From a virus: 22,004 nt of DNA. The stretch is from the IMG/VR virus record IMGVR_UViG_3300030101_002737, positions 1-22,004 of that record. One strand, 5' to 3'. The translations under genes and the position numbers were made by a program. Each line of letters opens with the position of its first letter. The first letter of the stretch is position 1. Positions 12,331 through 20,157 of this stretch are shown piece by piece. A model generated the notes under the pieces. The model searched no databases. It was given only the letters and a program-made list of their open reading frames with translations, and was not told the DNA's origin.

Positions 12331-13229
12331 CCCAAGAAATATTAGATAAAATAAAACATTTATTGGTACAGGCGGAACAATCGCCTGTGCCTATCAGTGA
12401 AGAACTAATTGAACAGTTTGGAGAAGACTGTAAAAAAGCAATCCGAAAACAATTCAAAGAAAAAAGAGATACTTCTTTTAGAATAAGAATGTCAGGTATT
12501 GGCAAACCTTTATGTCAATTACAAATGGAAAAGTTAGGTGCTAAGAGAGAAGCACAACCATATAATAATAAATTAAGATTTATATTTGGTGATATGATAG
12601 AAGCTATAACAATGTTATTATTAAAAGCTTCTGGAACTGTAGTTGATAGTGAGCAAAAACAAGTTACTAGGAAGAGTAAATATTTTGAAGGGGGATTAAA
12701 TGGTACTTATGATGTTGAGATTGATGGTAAAATTTATGATATAAAATCAGCTAGTGATTGGGCATTTAAGAATAAATTTTCTATGGGTTTTGATGCAGTA
12801 GTAGAAAAGGATGTGTTTGGATATAAGTCACAAGGATATTTATATGCAGATACGGAAAACAAAAAGTTTGGTGGTTGGATTGTTGTTAATAAATCTACAG
12901 GAGAAATGTGTATTGTCTCTCCACCAATGGATGATACTAAACATAAGAAAGAAGCATTACAATTAGCAGACGACAACATAAAAGCACTAATGGAAAACAA
13001 ACCATTTGAAAGATGCTTTGATGATGTAGAAGAAAAATATAGAAGTAAATTAACAGGTAACAGAGTGTTAGATAGTGTGTGCGGTTTTTGCTCTTTCAAA
13101 CAAGATTGTTGGGGTGATAAGATAGAATACTTACCTCAACAAGTATTTGATGACGAAGGAAAGCCTCGTTCTAAAAATCCTAGATATTATTGGTATACTC
13201 ATGTAGCAGATAGGAGTAAAAAATCTTGA
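12327..13229 (+). CDS. Cas4/RecB-like PD-(D/E)XK exonuclease with Fe-S cysteines (300 aa)
   Basis: Nuclease core: FGDMIEA (87-93), GGLNGTYDVEIDGKIYDIKSA with Asp129, Asp138 and Lys140 as D…DxK, then the Q-x-Y-x-Y motif (169-173, QGYLY) of the RecB family. Cys63 plus the C-terminal CGFCSFKQDC (Cys252, Cys255, Cys261) reproduce the C…CxxCx5C pattern that holds a 4Fe-4S cluster in Cas4 and AddB. It probably processes DNA ends in phage recombination or host DNA breakdown. The start is TTG, overlapping the previous TGA (TTGA); the first in-frame ATG is at residue 55, inside conserved sequence, so the TTG is favoured. No CRISPR genes are nearby. Confidence 0.8.
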   Translation: MTQEILDKIKHLLVQAEQSPVPISEELIEQFGEDCKKAIRKQFKEKRDTSFRIRMSGIGKPLCQLQMEKLGAKREAQPYNNKLRFIFGDMIEAITMLLLKASGTVVDSEQKQVTRKSKYFEGGLNGTYDVEIDGKIYDIKSASDWAFKNKFSMGFDAVVEKDVFGYKSQGYLYADTENKKFGGWIVVNKSTGEMCIVSPPMDDTKHKKEALQLADDNIKALMENKPFERCFDDVEEKYRSKLTGNRVLDSVCGFCSFKQDCWGDKIEYLPQQVFDDEGKPRSKNPRYYWYTHVADRSKKS

Positions 13230-13537
13230 CTAAAAAAAGCACTATAGATGATGGTATTGTTATCTTAATTAAACCATATACTAAGGGTAAATTTGCAGTA
13301 GGATTAACTACAGATTATAGAGCAGATACCCCTGAAAAAGAAATGTGTAAACTAGTTGCACTAGGTGTTGCTCAACAAGTATTAGAGAACCCTGACCCCT
13401 TTTATGAAAAAGGTATTGAGTTATCAGCAAAGTTAGATAATATTGATTTAACAGATGTTACAGAACTTGTAAATGATAATGATGAAAGTAATATAATAGA
13501 TTTAACAAAATACTTAGATAAGAATAATTTAAACTAG
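13226..13537 (+). CDS. unknown protein (103 aa)
   Basis: TTG start overlapping the nuclease stop (TTGA), with AGGAG 10 bases upstream, making the start credible. The product (MTKKSTIDDGIVILIKPYTK) has two beta-like strands, then RADTPEKEMCKLVALGVAQQVL, then an acidic tail rich in Asp and Asn. No family recognised. It is coupled to the Cas4-like nuclease and followed 8 bases later by another nuclease-like gene, so a DNA-processing partner role is conceivable. Confidence 0.65.
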   Translation: MTKKSTIDDGIVILIKPYTKGKFAVGLTTDYRADTPEKEMCKLVALGVAQQVLENPDPFYEKGIELSAKLDNIDLTDVTELVNDNDESNIIDLTKYLDKNNLN

Positions 13538-13545
13538 GAGTAATC

Positions 13546-13938
13546 ATGAAACACAATTCTAATTTTAAACATGATTTAGAATGGGGTAAACAAGGCGAGA
13601 TAGTAGTAGGTGAAATACAAGAGGGTGAAAAGACTGAAGTAAAATCTGAAAGAGATAAGTGGATTAAAACAGGCAATCACTATTGTGAATATCAAAGCAG
13701 AGGTAAGGATAGTGGTATTAAAAAAACTCAAGCTGAATGGTGGACTATAAATTTTTATATCGGCGATAGATTTTGTTTTAACATTACAGTAAGAACACAA
13801 GATTTAAAAAATATAATAAATAATAATAACTTTAACAAAGTTCCTGGAGGTGATAGTAATACCTCATGGGGATATTTAGTTCCTATTATTAAACTAATTG
13901 ATTGTAATAATTATAAGGAGAGAGTAAATGAAAACTGA
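13546..13938 (+). CDS. PD-(D/E)XK-like endonuclease, putative (130 aa)
   Basis: ATG with ACTAGGAGTAATC upstream. The pattern WGKQGE (Glu18), then TEVKSERD with Glu31-Val-Lys33, then CEYQSRGKDSGIKKTQAEWW resembles small phage and archaeal resolvase- or VRR-type nucleases (E…ExK, then a Gly-Ile-x-x-Thr-x-Ala-x-Trp-Trp segment). This suggests a Holliday-junction or flap endonuclease; the classical first Asp is unclear, so the call is tentative. The dispersed motif at 13757-13769 encodes F-Y-I-G-D-R. It overlaps the next gene by 11 bases. Confidence 0.6.
   Translation: MKHNSNFKHDLEWGKQGEIVVGEIQEGEKTEVKSERDKWIKTGNHYCEYQSRGKDSGIKKTQAEWWTINFYIGDRFCFNITVRTQDLKNIINNNNFNKVPGGDSNTSWGYLVPIIKLIDCNNYKERVNEN
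13757..13769 (+). repeat. dispersed motif copy (ATATCGGCGATAG) in endonuclease gene
   Basis: One mismatch at the first base; codon phase ATC GGC GAT (I-G-D-R). It is the last copy in the plus-strand operon. Confidence 0.65.
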
Positions 13939-14191
13939 AGACATACTAAGTGATGCATCAAGATTAGTCTCTGGAGACAGAGCAAAGGCTTATGGAGATA
14001 AGAAGATACTCCATGATAAAATAGCTAAGATGTGGTCTGCATATACAGATTGTAATATAAATGCAGAACAGGTAGCTATGATGATGGCTATATTAAAGAT
14101 AGCTAGAACAACAACAGGAAGTAGCTCTGATAGTTATACAGACGGAGCTGCATACATTGCAATAGCAGGAGAAATACATGACCAAAAATGA
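13928..14191 (+). CDS. DUF6378-type (MazG-like) protein (87 aa)
   Basis: ATG with ATAAGGAGAGTAA upstream. The pattern D-I-L-x-x-A-x-x-L-V-x-G-D-R-x-x-x-Y-G-D (residues 5-24), followed by H-x-x-I-A-x-x-W-x-A-Y and a central Ala-Met-Met-Met-Ala-Ile-Leu-Lys-Ile-Ala-Arg helix, matches my memory of the DUF6378 family in phages and proteobacteria, an all-helical MazG-like fold. MazG-like enzymes hydrolyse (d)NTPs or ppGpp, but substrate and activity are unproven here. It is in the nucleotide and DNA metabolism end of the replication operon. Confidence 0.8.
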   Translation: MKTEDILSDASRLVSGDRAKAYGDKKILHDKIAKMWSAYTDCNINAEQVAMMMAILKIARTTTGSSSDSYTDGAAYIAIAGEIHDQK

Positions 14192-14354
14192 AAAACCCCA
14201 ACAAAAGAACTATGTACTAAGTGAAGAGCAAAGAAATACTTTACTACAATACTTAGCAAATAGACCTTTTATTGAGGTTCAAAAAATTATAAATTTATTA
14301 GCAGGATTAACTGAAATCAATGATAACATCTCACCAAACTTTATCAAAAAATAA
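14178..14354 (+). CDS. small protein, unknown (58 aa)
   Basis: ATG with a good AGGAGAAATAC ribosome-binding site, 14 bases inside the previous gene. The product starts MTKNEKPQQKNYVLSEEQRN and continues as a helix ending with a hydrophobic Leu-Leu-Ala-Gly-Leu stretch. No family recognised. It overlaps the following gene by 35 bases. Confidence 0.55.
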   Translation: MTKNEKPQQKNYVLSEEQRNTLLQYLANRPFIEVQKIINLLAGLTEINDNISPNFIKK

Positions 14355-14616
14355 AGAAACTTTTATTTTATATAGTTGTAAGATATCTTATTCTAGATTG
14401 GATGGTAATCTATATTGGGATGAGGAAACTATCAATACAAAAGAAATGATAGAAGACTTTAAAAAGAAGTATGGAACTAACGAACCATATTCAAAACATA
14501 AAAAACTTTTGATACCATTGCCACATATTTTAAAGGCAGTGATAACGCATCTAAAGAATGAATATAATCACTCTTATACAACAACCCAACAACTATTAAA
14601 TAAATTAACTAGCTAG
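14320..14616 (+). CDS. unknown protein, last gene of the replication operon (98 aa)
   Basis: Starts inside the previous gene; an AGGAT about 12 bases upstream is a weak ribosome-binding site. The product (MITSHQTLSKNKETFILYSC) contains aromatic and charged segments (ISYSRLDGNLYWDEETIN), then a basic helical C-terminus ending LNKLTS. No recognised domain. It meets the lysozyme gene tail to tail, with 12 bases shared, and no terminator is visible between them. Confidence 0.6.
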   Translation: MITSHQTLSKNKETFILYSCKISYSRLDGNLYWDEETINTKEMIEDFKKKYGTNEPYSKHKKLLIPLPHILKAVITHLKNEYNHSYTTTQQLLNKLTS

Positions 14617-14618
14617 TT
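14605..14618. other. convergent gene junction with shared stop palindrome
   Basis: AACTAGCTAGTT (14607-14618) is a perfect palindrome that contributes the plus stop TAG (14614-14616), while the minus stop TAA lies at 14607-14605. The early and late transcripts therefore overlap head-on without a recognisable terminator. Confidence 0.7.
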
Positions 14619-15042
14619 CTCTCATTCGAGAAGATAAATCCCCTGCCCTATTAGGGGTTTGTTTTGCCCACTTCGAATCGAGCATCTCAGATGCTGCGGT
14701 ATCATACGACTCTGTTTGTAGTGCAACAATCATGTTCTTAAATTTAGATACACCATATTTTCCCATTTGAAATATCATCTCGCACAATATACCTTGTGCT
14801 TTTATGTGTATTTTTAAATTATTTTCTGCACATAATTCGTTCATACTATCCCATGCTTTATTAAAGTCTTGTTCAAATATTTTATCCCAACCCTCTTTAG
14901 TTGTAGGAACTTCTTCTCCATCTAGTATGCGGTGACCATAGCCCCCTGTTAAAAATCCTTCTGTGCAGAGATAGGGGTCTAGTCTATAACCCTCATGCTC
15001 CTTTACTCTATCCATCAGTTCTTTTTTAATTACATCTGTCAT
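14605..15042 (-). CDS. T4-type lysozyme (endolysin), GH24-like (145 aa)
   Basis: It cleaves peptidoglycan at lysis. The catalytic signature KEHEGYRLDPYLCTEGFLTGGYGH matches the T4 lysozyme segment: Glu17 (acid), then 8 residues, Cys26 in the place of T4 Asp20, then 5 residues, Thr32, and GxGH-like GYGH at 34-37. The C-terminal WAKQTPNRAGDLSSRM matches the conserved QxxxR end of the fold. There is no signal anchor, so it should rely on the holin encoded immediately upstream (15052-15447), 9 bases away. Ribosome-binding site AGGAGTATAGT before ATG. The length is close to the 164 residues of T4 lysozyme. It ends the late block. Confidence 0.9.
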   Translation of the reverse strand: MTDVIKKELMDRVKEHEGYRLDPYLCTEGFLTGGYGHRILDGEEVPTTKEGWDKIFEQDFNKAWDSMNELCAENNLKIHIKAQGILCEMIFQMGKYGVSKFKNMIVALQTESYDTAASEMLDSKWAKQTPNRAGDLSSRMRELAS

Positions 15043-15051
15043 ACTATACTC

Positions 15052-15447
15052 CTATTTATTTTTACTAATCATACCTTTAATACCTGGTGCTGCTCTGACA
15101 CCTAGTGATACAGAACATGCAAGATATAAAAGATGTGTATAATATTCAGGTAGGGTTTCTAAAATCTCAAACCCTCTTGCTATATGCGGTTGCATAAAAG
15201 GCAGGAAGCTACAAATCGCAGGTATCATCAGGGCTAGTAAAACAAATTCGTCTTTCCACGACCCTTTCATTTGGTCTACCGCCGATGCTTCCCACGCAAC
15301 TTTTCCTGCTATTTGCTGTTCCTTCAAACTCTTCTGTGCTTTTATCTCGGTAAGTGCTAAGTCAGCTTTTGCTTTCTTTGTCTCTACAAATCCTTTTATT
15401 GTATCGCCTACTATATTAGCGACTGGTCCTAATAACATATTAAACAT
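15052..15447 (-). CDS. GTA-type 3TM holin (131 aa)
   Basis: A small membrane protein that should release the endolysin. A short hydrophobic N-terminus (3-20), a charged helix rich in Lys, Ala and Glu (21-60), then WKDE (64-67) before a membrane segment at about 68-86 and a second at about 102-120. WKDE followed by a Leu/Ile/Pro-rich helix matches my recollection of the holin family of gene transfer agents and alphaproteobacterial phages. Ribosome-binding site AGGAGTAAAT. The next gene downstream is the lysozyme, giving a standard lysis cassette. A shortened motif copy lies at 15276-15287. Confidence 0.85.
   Translation of the reverse strand: MFNMLLGPVANIVGDTIKGFVETKKAKADLALTEIKAQKSLKEQQIAGKVAWEASAVDQMKGSWKDEFVLLALMIPAICSFLPFMQPHIARGFEILETLPEYYTHLLYLACSVSLGVRAAPGIKGMISKNK
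15276..15287 (-). repeat. partial dispersed motif in holin
   Basis: CTACCGCCGATG: the core and one arm are intact and the last base(s) are lost. Codon phase differs from the other in-gene copies (TCG GCG), so the match is at the DNA level. Confidence 0.45.
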
Positions 15448-15455
15448 ATTTACTC

Positions 15456-18400
15456 CTATTTATTATTTCTTAAATTTAATACCTCAGGTGATTCTAAAAT
15501 ATCTGCGGGAGATATTCCATCTATTCTACCACCAAATATCATTGCTTTTTTTTGCATTTCAATAATTATTTTTGCAGATTTTTTATCGTATGTACTCATG
15601 GATATTTCACCTGCTCTTAATCTTTCTGCCAATTTAGCTATCTTAGCCTCTAGTTTTTTCATCTCTTTAGTAAACTCTAAAGACTTTGCTGCAGTTAAAG
15701 TTCCTACTGTTCTATTAGAAACTTTAAATCCAAACGCACTAAGTATAGCCATCCACTCTGCTTCATCCTCTCTGTAAGGAGATATATTAGAGTCTAGTGT
15801 TGCTCTATCTATTCTTTTTGTAGAGTAAGAACCCGGTATAAATGGGAAGTTAGGTATTAATTTTACTCCCACATTTTTTAAACTTTCTCCTATTGAATCA
15901 GGTGGTACATATGTTCTTCTAAATAAATCTACCCCCAATAGACTAAAAAGAACATCTCCTGCTATACCTCCACTTACTTGTAAAGGTGCAGGAACCATAG
16001 GTAATGTTCCTCTTAAATCTAATATATCACCACCAGGAAAAAATCTTTGTATGTTTATATATTTAGATTGACCTTCTTCAGATTTAAATGGTAATTTAAT
16101 TTCTTTTTGTGGCATAAAAGGCATACCTAATATGTTACCAGAGGAGTATTCAGGTAGCATCTGTTTCTCTCTTTCAGCATCTCCACCTCCCATTTCAGCA
16201 CCTAGTTTATTTAAACCATATCCCAGTGCTGCATATTTAGCAAACTTCCAAGGTCTAACAACTGCAGTTTCTGCAAGTAGAGGTATTATTCTATAACTAA
16301 ACGCTAAGAATGGAGTAACTGAGTGCCTAAGAGCATTTACAATCGGAGCATCTATATCATAGTCTATAAATTGTCTTCTAGCAAACAATGCAGCGTCACT
16401 AGCACTGTCTCCCATTTTAAGTCTATGCTGAAATGCATTTAATCTAAATATATGGTCTTCTAATCTATACCAATTTTGTAATGTGCCTGTGACTTTATTT
16501 TTTCTAACTGCCTCATATACTCTTCCTGCAATATCAACTGCGTTAGTCCATTCTGTTTTATTTGCATCATACTTGTATGCACTTTTGATAGCTGCAAAGT
16601 CAAATGTTTTTAATTCTCTTGCTATAAAATCTGCATCAAATACTCCAAACTTTTGTGCTAAGTATACTGTTTCTGATTTATAAGGGTCTTTACTGTTGTG
16701 TTTAGCCAACATTTTAAATGAATCTATCAGACCTCCCTCTCCTTTAGTTCCTACAAATAGAGGTACATCAGCAAAATCTGAAAAGAAAACATTACCAAAT
16801 ATGTTATTAACATGAACAGTCGGATTCCAAGCTGTTTTAGAAACTTTCCATAGTCCATTTAGTCTTCTATATTTTCTAAACAGTGAGTTATTTCCCATTT
16901 CTCTGTATTTTTGTGCAGTTAATAAGTTTCTATATACTTCTTCTAATACATACTTACCTGATAAACTTCCATATTTTTTTACTTTTGTATCTTTAATACC
17001 TGTTTCTGGCATTTTGTAGTAGCCTTTTTTATTCATGGCTTCTTCAGATAATCCTGCGAATTTATTGTCTAGTTTATATGTGCCATCTGTACCTTTTACA
17101 TATGCACTTAGTGAGGGTGTTTTGTATATATCATCATAAAATTTAAATTGGGATATTGTACTTGCCATATAAGAACCTGTTAGTTCTATACCTGCAGCAG
17201 CGTCTTCAATCTCACCTTTTGCTAGTCTTTCTGCTTTAGTATATTCCCATCTAATAACTTTATACTTTACACCATCCTCTGTTACTTCATCAAAAATTTC
17301 CCAACCTCTGTGATTAACTAACTTAGGGTCTCCTATACCTCCTGGAACCATTATAGGTTGTCCATTTTCGTGTACAGCTTTTACATTTTTATAATTTTTA
17401 TTATAATCATCTTCCGTTACTTTTAATATCTGACCTCTAGGTTTTAAATCATCACCTATTCTAGGTGCTTCTTTATCTTTTGCATATATTCTTCTTAAAT
17501 AAGAATTGGCGTTTCTTTGAAATGTTTTAACATCCATTAGACCATAATCAACATACATCTGACCATACTTATTTATCACATCTCTAGCTTCTTTTGATAA
17601 CATCATAATCTTTTTAGAATCTATCTTAGATACCTCTTCGCCCTCTAATATATTATAAAGTATTTTTCTTTCCTCCATGTTTAGAAGTTTTGCTTTTTGA
17701 ACTAAGTCATGAAATTGTGAGGCTATTGTCCCTCCTAAACCTTGTGCTTGTATTCTTAGTTTTATAAATTCATTTGGTAAATTGTATTTATCTCTTAGTC
17801 CTCTACCTAAAAATTCAGTTATTGGCATTGTAAATTTAACATCACTCTCACCTTTTGGACCTACTGGTCTAGTTATTTTTATTTTAGATAGTGCTTTAAA
17901 TCCACCTAATCCTAACACAGCCCCAGTCATTGCTCTTCCTAATCTAGAACTAAGAGGATTATTTATACTAACTAAAGGTAGTTCATCGTTGTAATTAAAT
18001 CCTAGTAATGCACCGCCTGTTACAGATGCTCCTTGACCTGATGCTATTTTTTCAAATGTAGGTCTTCCTATTTTTTCTTGATAAGGTTTTGCTATATATT
18101 TATCAAAAAAACCTCTTACAGGCGTTAAGTACATTCCTTTTTTTGGAAAGTTTTTTTGTTTATTTTCTGCAATTTGCCTTTCCATTTTATTTATTTGACC
18201 CTGTGTCTTGCCTGTTTTTCTAAGTAAATCTTGTTCTTCAATTGTTTTTAAAACATCTGCTGAAGGGTCTCCTATTTTACTATCATCTCTGTATGTGGCT
18301 ACCCTATCTTCTTTTTTTGTTTTAAATACTCTTTTATCCCCTTCTTTAATTCCTCCTACAAAGTCTTCACCCTCTACAACTTTAGGTTCAGGAGATAGTT

Positions 18401-19148
18401 TTGCTTTCTTAATACTCCTATCTTTCATTGCTTTTTGAGTATTAACATGTTTTAAATTAAAGATAGTTCCTAAAAAACCTTCAGGGTCAGGTTGTCCTAC
18501 AGGAGTTATAGTTCCTTTTCCAGTAACCTTAACTCCTAGATTTCTTAAAGCACCCAAGGTAGGGCTTAATACACCTCCCCCGATACCTCCAAGTAAAGCC
18601 TGTTCACCTCTAGTAATTCTACCTTCGCCGATAATACTATCCATATCCTCATCAACATATCCTGCAGCTCCCGCTACTGCTCCAGATACTATGCCATACT
18701 TTCCCATTGTGTATAATGTTTTTGCTTTACCGAATGGTAACAACCAAGATGCAGGGTCCAGAATAGCACCTGCGAAATAAACTGCTTTAATTAAACCACC
18801 ATTATCACCTTGCATAGCTTTGACTAACTGCTGTTGTTCTCTACGCATTTCTTTTTTATCAAAACCTAATCCGGTTATTTGACTTACACCTCTAGCGGTA
18901 TCTAATAATCCTAGTCTAAATGCTTTACCTAAAGTTACTTTTTTATTGTAATCATCATCATCTTTGTAATCATAATCAGATGCTTCTTTTGAATTTCTAA
19001 GATTTATGGAATTACCTGTCTTGTCAGAGGTTATTGGAAAATAAACTGTTAAACCACTTTTACCTCTAGTTTTTTGTTTAACTTGTGCTTTTATTTCTGC
19101 AGCCTTTTGAGGGTCGCTTTCTAAAAGTCTTTGAAACTCTCCTGCCAT
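15456..19148 (-). CDS. very large internal virion/DNA-ejection-type protein (1230 aa)
   Basis: By size and position beside the lysis genes, it is most likely an internal core or DNA-ejection protein comparable to T7 gp16. An N-terminal Lys-rich region is followed by two Ala/Gly-rich hydrophobic segments (roughly 115-205 and 375-425) that could insert in a membrane. A long helical region contains NPTVHVNNIFGNVFFSDF near residue 800, which recalls large polyvalent protein-associated domains. A region near 945-1050 includes FIDYDIDAPIVNALRHSVTPFLAF and a hydrophobic stretch. No lytic transglycosylase motif is evident. Residues near 60 read DYKDDDD. It ends 9 bases before the holin. A weak motif match is at 18624-18635. 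Confidence 0.75.
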   Translation of the reverse strand: MAGEFQRLLESDPQKAAEIKAQVKQKTRGKSGLTVYFPITSDKTGNSINLRNSKEASDYDYKDDDDYNKKVTLGKAFRLGLLDTARGVSQITGLGFDKKEMRREQQQLVKAMQGDNGGLIKAVYFAGAILDPASWLLPFGKAKTLYTMGKYGIVSGAVAGAAGYVDEDMDSIIGEGRITRGEQALLGGIGGGVLSPTLGALRNLGVKVTGKGTITPVGQPDPEGFLGTIFNLKHVNTQKAMKDRSIKKAKLSPEPKVVEGEDFVGGIKEGDKRVFKTKKEDRVATYRDDSKIGDPSADVLKTIEEQDLLRKTGKTQGQINKMERQIAENKQKNFPKKGMYLTPVRGFFDKYIAKPYQEKIGRPTFEKIASGQGASVTGGALLGFNYNDELPLVSINNPLSSRLGRAMTGAVLGLGGFKALSKIKITRPVGPKGESDVKFTMPITEFLGRGLRDKYNLPNEFIKLRIQAQGLGGTIASQFHDLVQKAKLLNMEERKILYNILEGEEVSKIDSKKIMMLSKEARDVINKYGQMYVDYGLMDVKTFQRNANSYLRRIYAKDKEAPRIGDDLKPRGQILKVTEDDYNKNYKNVKAVHENGQPIMVPGGIGDPKLVNHRGWEIFDEVTEDGVKYKVIRWEYTKAERLAKGEIEDAAAGIELTGSYMASTISQFKFYDDIYKTPSLSAYVKGTDGTYKLDNKFAGLSEEAMNKKGYYKMPETGIKDTKVKKYGSLSGKYVLEEVYRNLLTAQKYREMGNNSLFRKYRRLNGLWKVSKTAWNPTVHVNNIFGNVFFSDFADVPLFVGTKGEGGLIDSFKMLAKHNSKDPYKSETVYLAQKFGVFDADFIARELKTFDFAAIKSAYKYDANKTEWTNAVDIAGRVYEAVRKNKVTGTLQNWYRLEDHIFRLNAFQHRLKMGDSASDAALFARRQFIDYDIDAPIVNALRHSVTPFLAFSYRIIPLLAETAVVRPWKFAKYAALGYGLNKLGAEMGGGDAEREKQMLPEYSSGNILGMPFMPQKEIKLPFKSEEGQSKYINIQRFFPGGDILDLRGTLPMVPAPLQVSGGIAGDVLFSLLGVDLFRRTYVPPDSIGESLKNVGVKLIPNFPFIPGSYSTKRIDRATLDSNISPYREDEAEWMAILSAFGFKVSNRTVGTLTAAKSLEFTKEMKKLEAKIAKLAERLRAGEISMSTYDKKSAKIIIEMQKKAMIFGGRIDGISPADILESPEVLNLRNNK

Positions 19149-19149
19149 T

Positions 19150-20157
19150 TTAAGATTGTTCTGTTTGTTTTTTACTTTTTTCGTATGCTTCTGCTGCTAT
19201 GTTCATTTCATACATATCATAGAAACTTGTGTAATCAAAAAACCCTTGATAGGTCTGCTCTAGATAGTAATCTTTTAATATACTTTCTGCAACTAAAGCG
19301 GGTGACACATCTGTACCTCTTGATATAGTTTCAAGAGTATCTCTTACATCTTGAACACTATTAGTGGTGGGACTTATCCCATCAGGGAATATGATGTTTC
19401 CTATAAATTCAAGAGCACCTCTTTCAAAAAACATGTTGGTTCCTTCTTCTTTGAATCTGTTAGAAGTTAAGAATTTTTCAAAACCATTCTCGGCTTCTAC
19501 TTTCATTTTTTGTATATCTTCTCCATACGACCCCGCCATAAGATAAGGTATAGGTTCTTGTTGCCCAGATGCTATTGATTCAAATCCCCCTTCTACGGGA
19601 ACTGATTCTCTTAAATCTCTACCCGTAACACTAGAAATAATTGATTCTCTTTGCGGTGCAAATTGTGATTTATCTACCATTCTTTGAATCTTACCAACTA
19701 ATGTGTTTGCAGTGGCTTCTCCCATATTATTTTCGTTAACAAGTCCTTTTTTTATTCTATCTATATCTATATTATATTGTTTATCAACCATCTCAGAAAA
19801 ATCACCATCTTCTAGTTTAGCTTTTGTAGCATCTGGCAAATTATTATATTCACTTTTTACAATTGATAATTGTTTTGTTCTGTCCTCAGGTGATAAGTCT
19901 GAAAGGTTTGCTAATGTTCCTACATCCCCGTAATAATTAAATAAATATTTACCAAAAGCACCTCCACCCACACTATCAGATAGTGCTATGGCTTTATCAT
20001 AATTATTAGAAACAGTTTTAATTTCTTCTTGCACCTCATCTGTAGCTTCTTTTAATATTGAGACACCCTCTTTTCCTATTTGTTCTGCTTCATTAAATAT
20101 ATCGACACCTTCTTCTGCTGCACCTTTAAGAAGGAAAGTTGGTTTAATAAATCCCAT
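19150..20157 (-). CDS. putative virion structural/internal protein (335 aa)
   Basis: It sits directly upstream of the 1230-aa gene (1 base between them) and shares one base with the stop of the gene before it (TAATG). The N-terminus (MGFIKPTFLLKGAAEEGVDI) is followed by long acidic helices. There is no membrane segment, signal peptide or catalytic motif that I can identify. The location in a run of virion genes and the helical, Glu/Asp-rich composition suggest an internal or connector protein (inference). Confidence 0.65.
   Translation of the reverse strand: MGFIKPTFLLKGAAEEGVDIFNEAEQIGKEGVSILKEATDEVQEEIKTVSNNYDKAIALSDSVGGGAFGKYLFNYYGDVGTLANLSDLSPEDRTKQLSIVKSEYNNLPDATKAKLEDGDFSEMVDKQYNIDIDRIKKGLVNENNMGEATANTLVGKIQRMVDKSQFAPQRESIISSVTGRDLRESVPVEGGFESIASGQQEPIPYLMAGSYGEDIQKMKVEAENGFEKFLTSNRFKEEGTNMFFERGALEFIGNIIFPDGISPTTNSVQDVRDTLETISRGTDVSPALVAESILKDYYLEQTYQGFFDYTSFYDMYEMNIAAEAYEKSKKQTEQS

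Noticed and set aside
12327-13229. Cas4-like protein as a sign of a CRISPR-Cas system.
   Set aside because: No repeats or other cas genes are in the window. Stand-alone Cas4/RecB-like nucleases are common in phages.
18624-18635. TTCGCCGATAAT as a further copy of the dispersed motif.
   Set aside because: It keeps the core but both arms are degraded (two mismatches), so it is not counted as a firm site, although the codon phase (ATC GGC) agrees.
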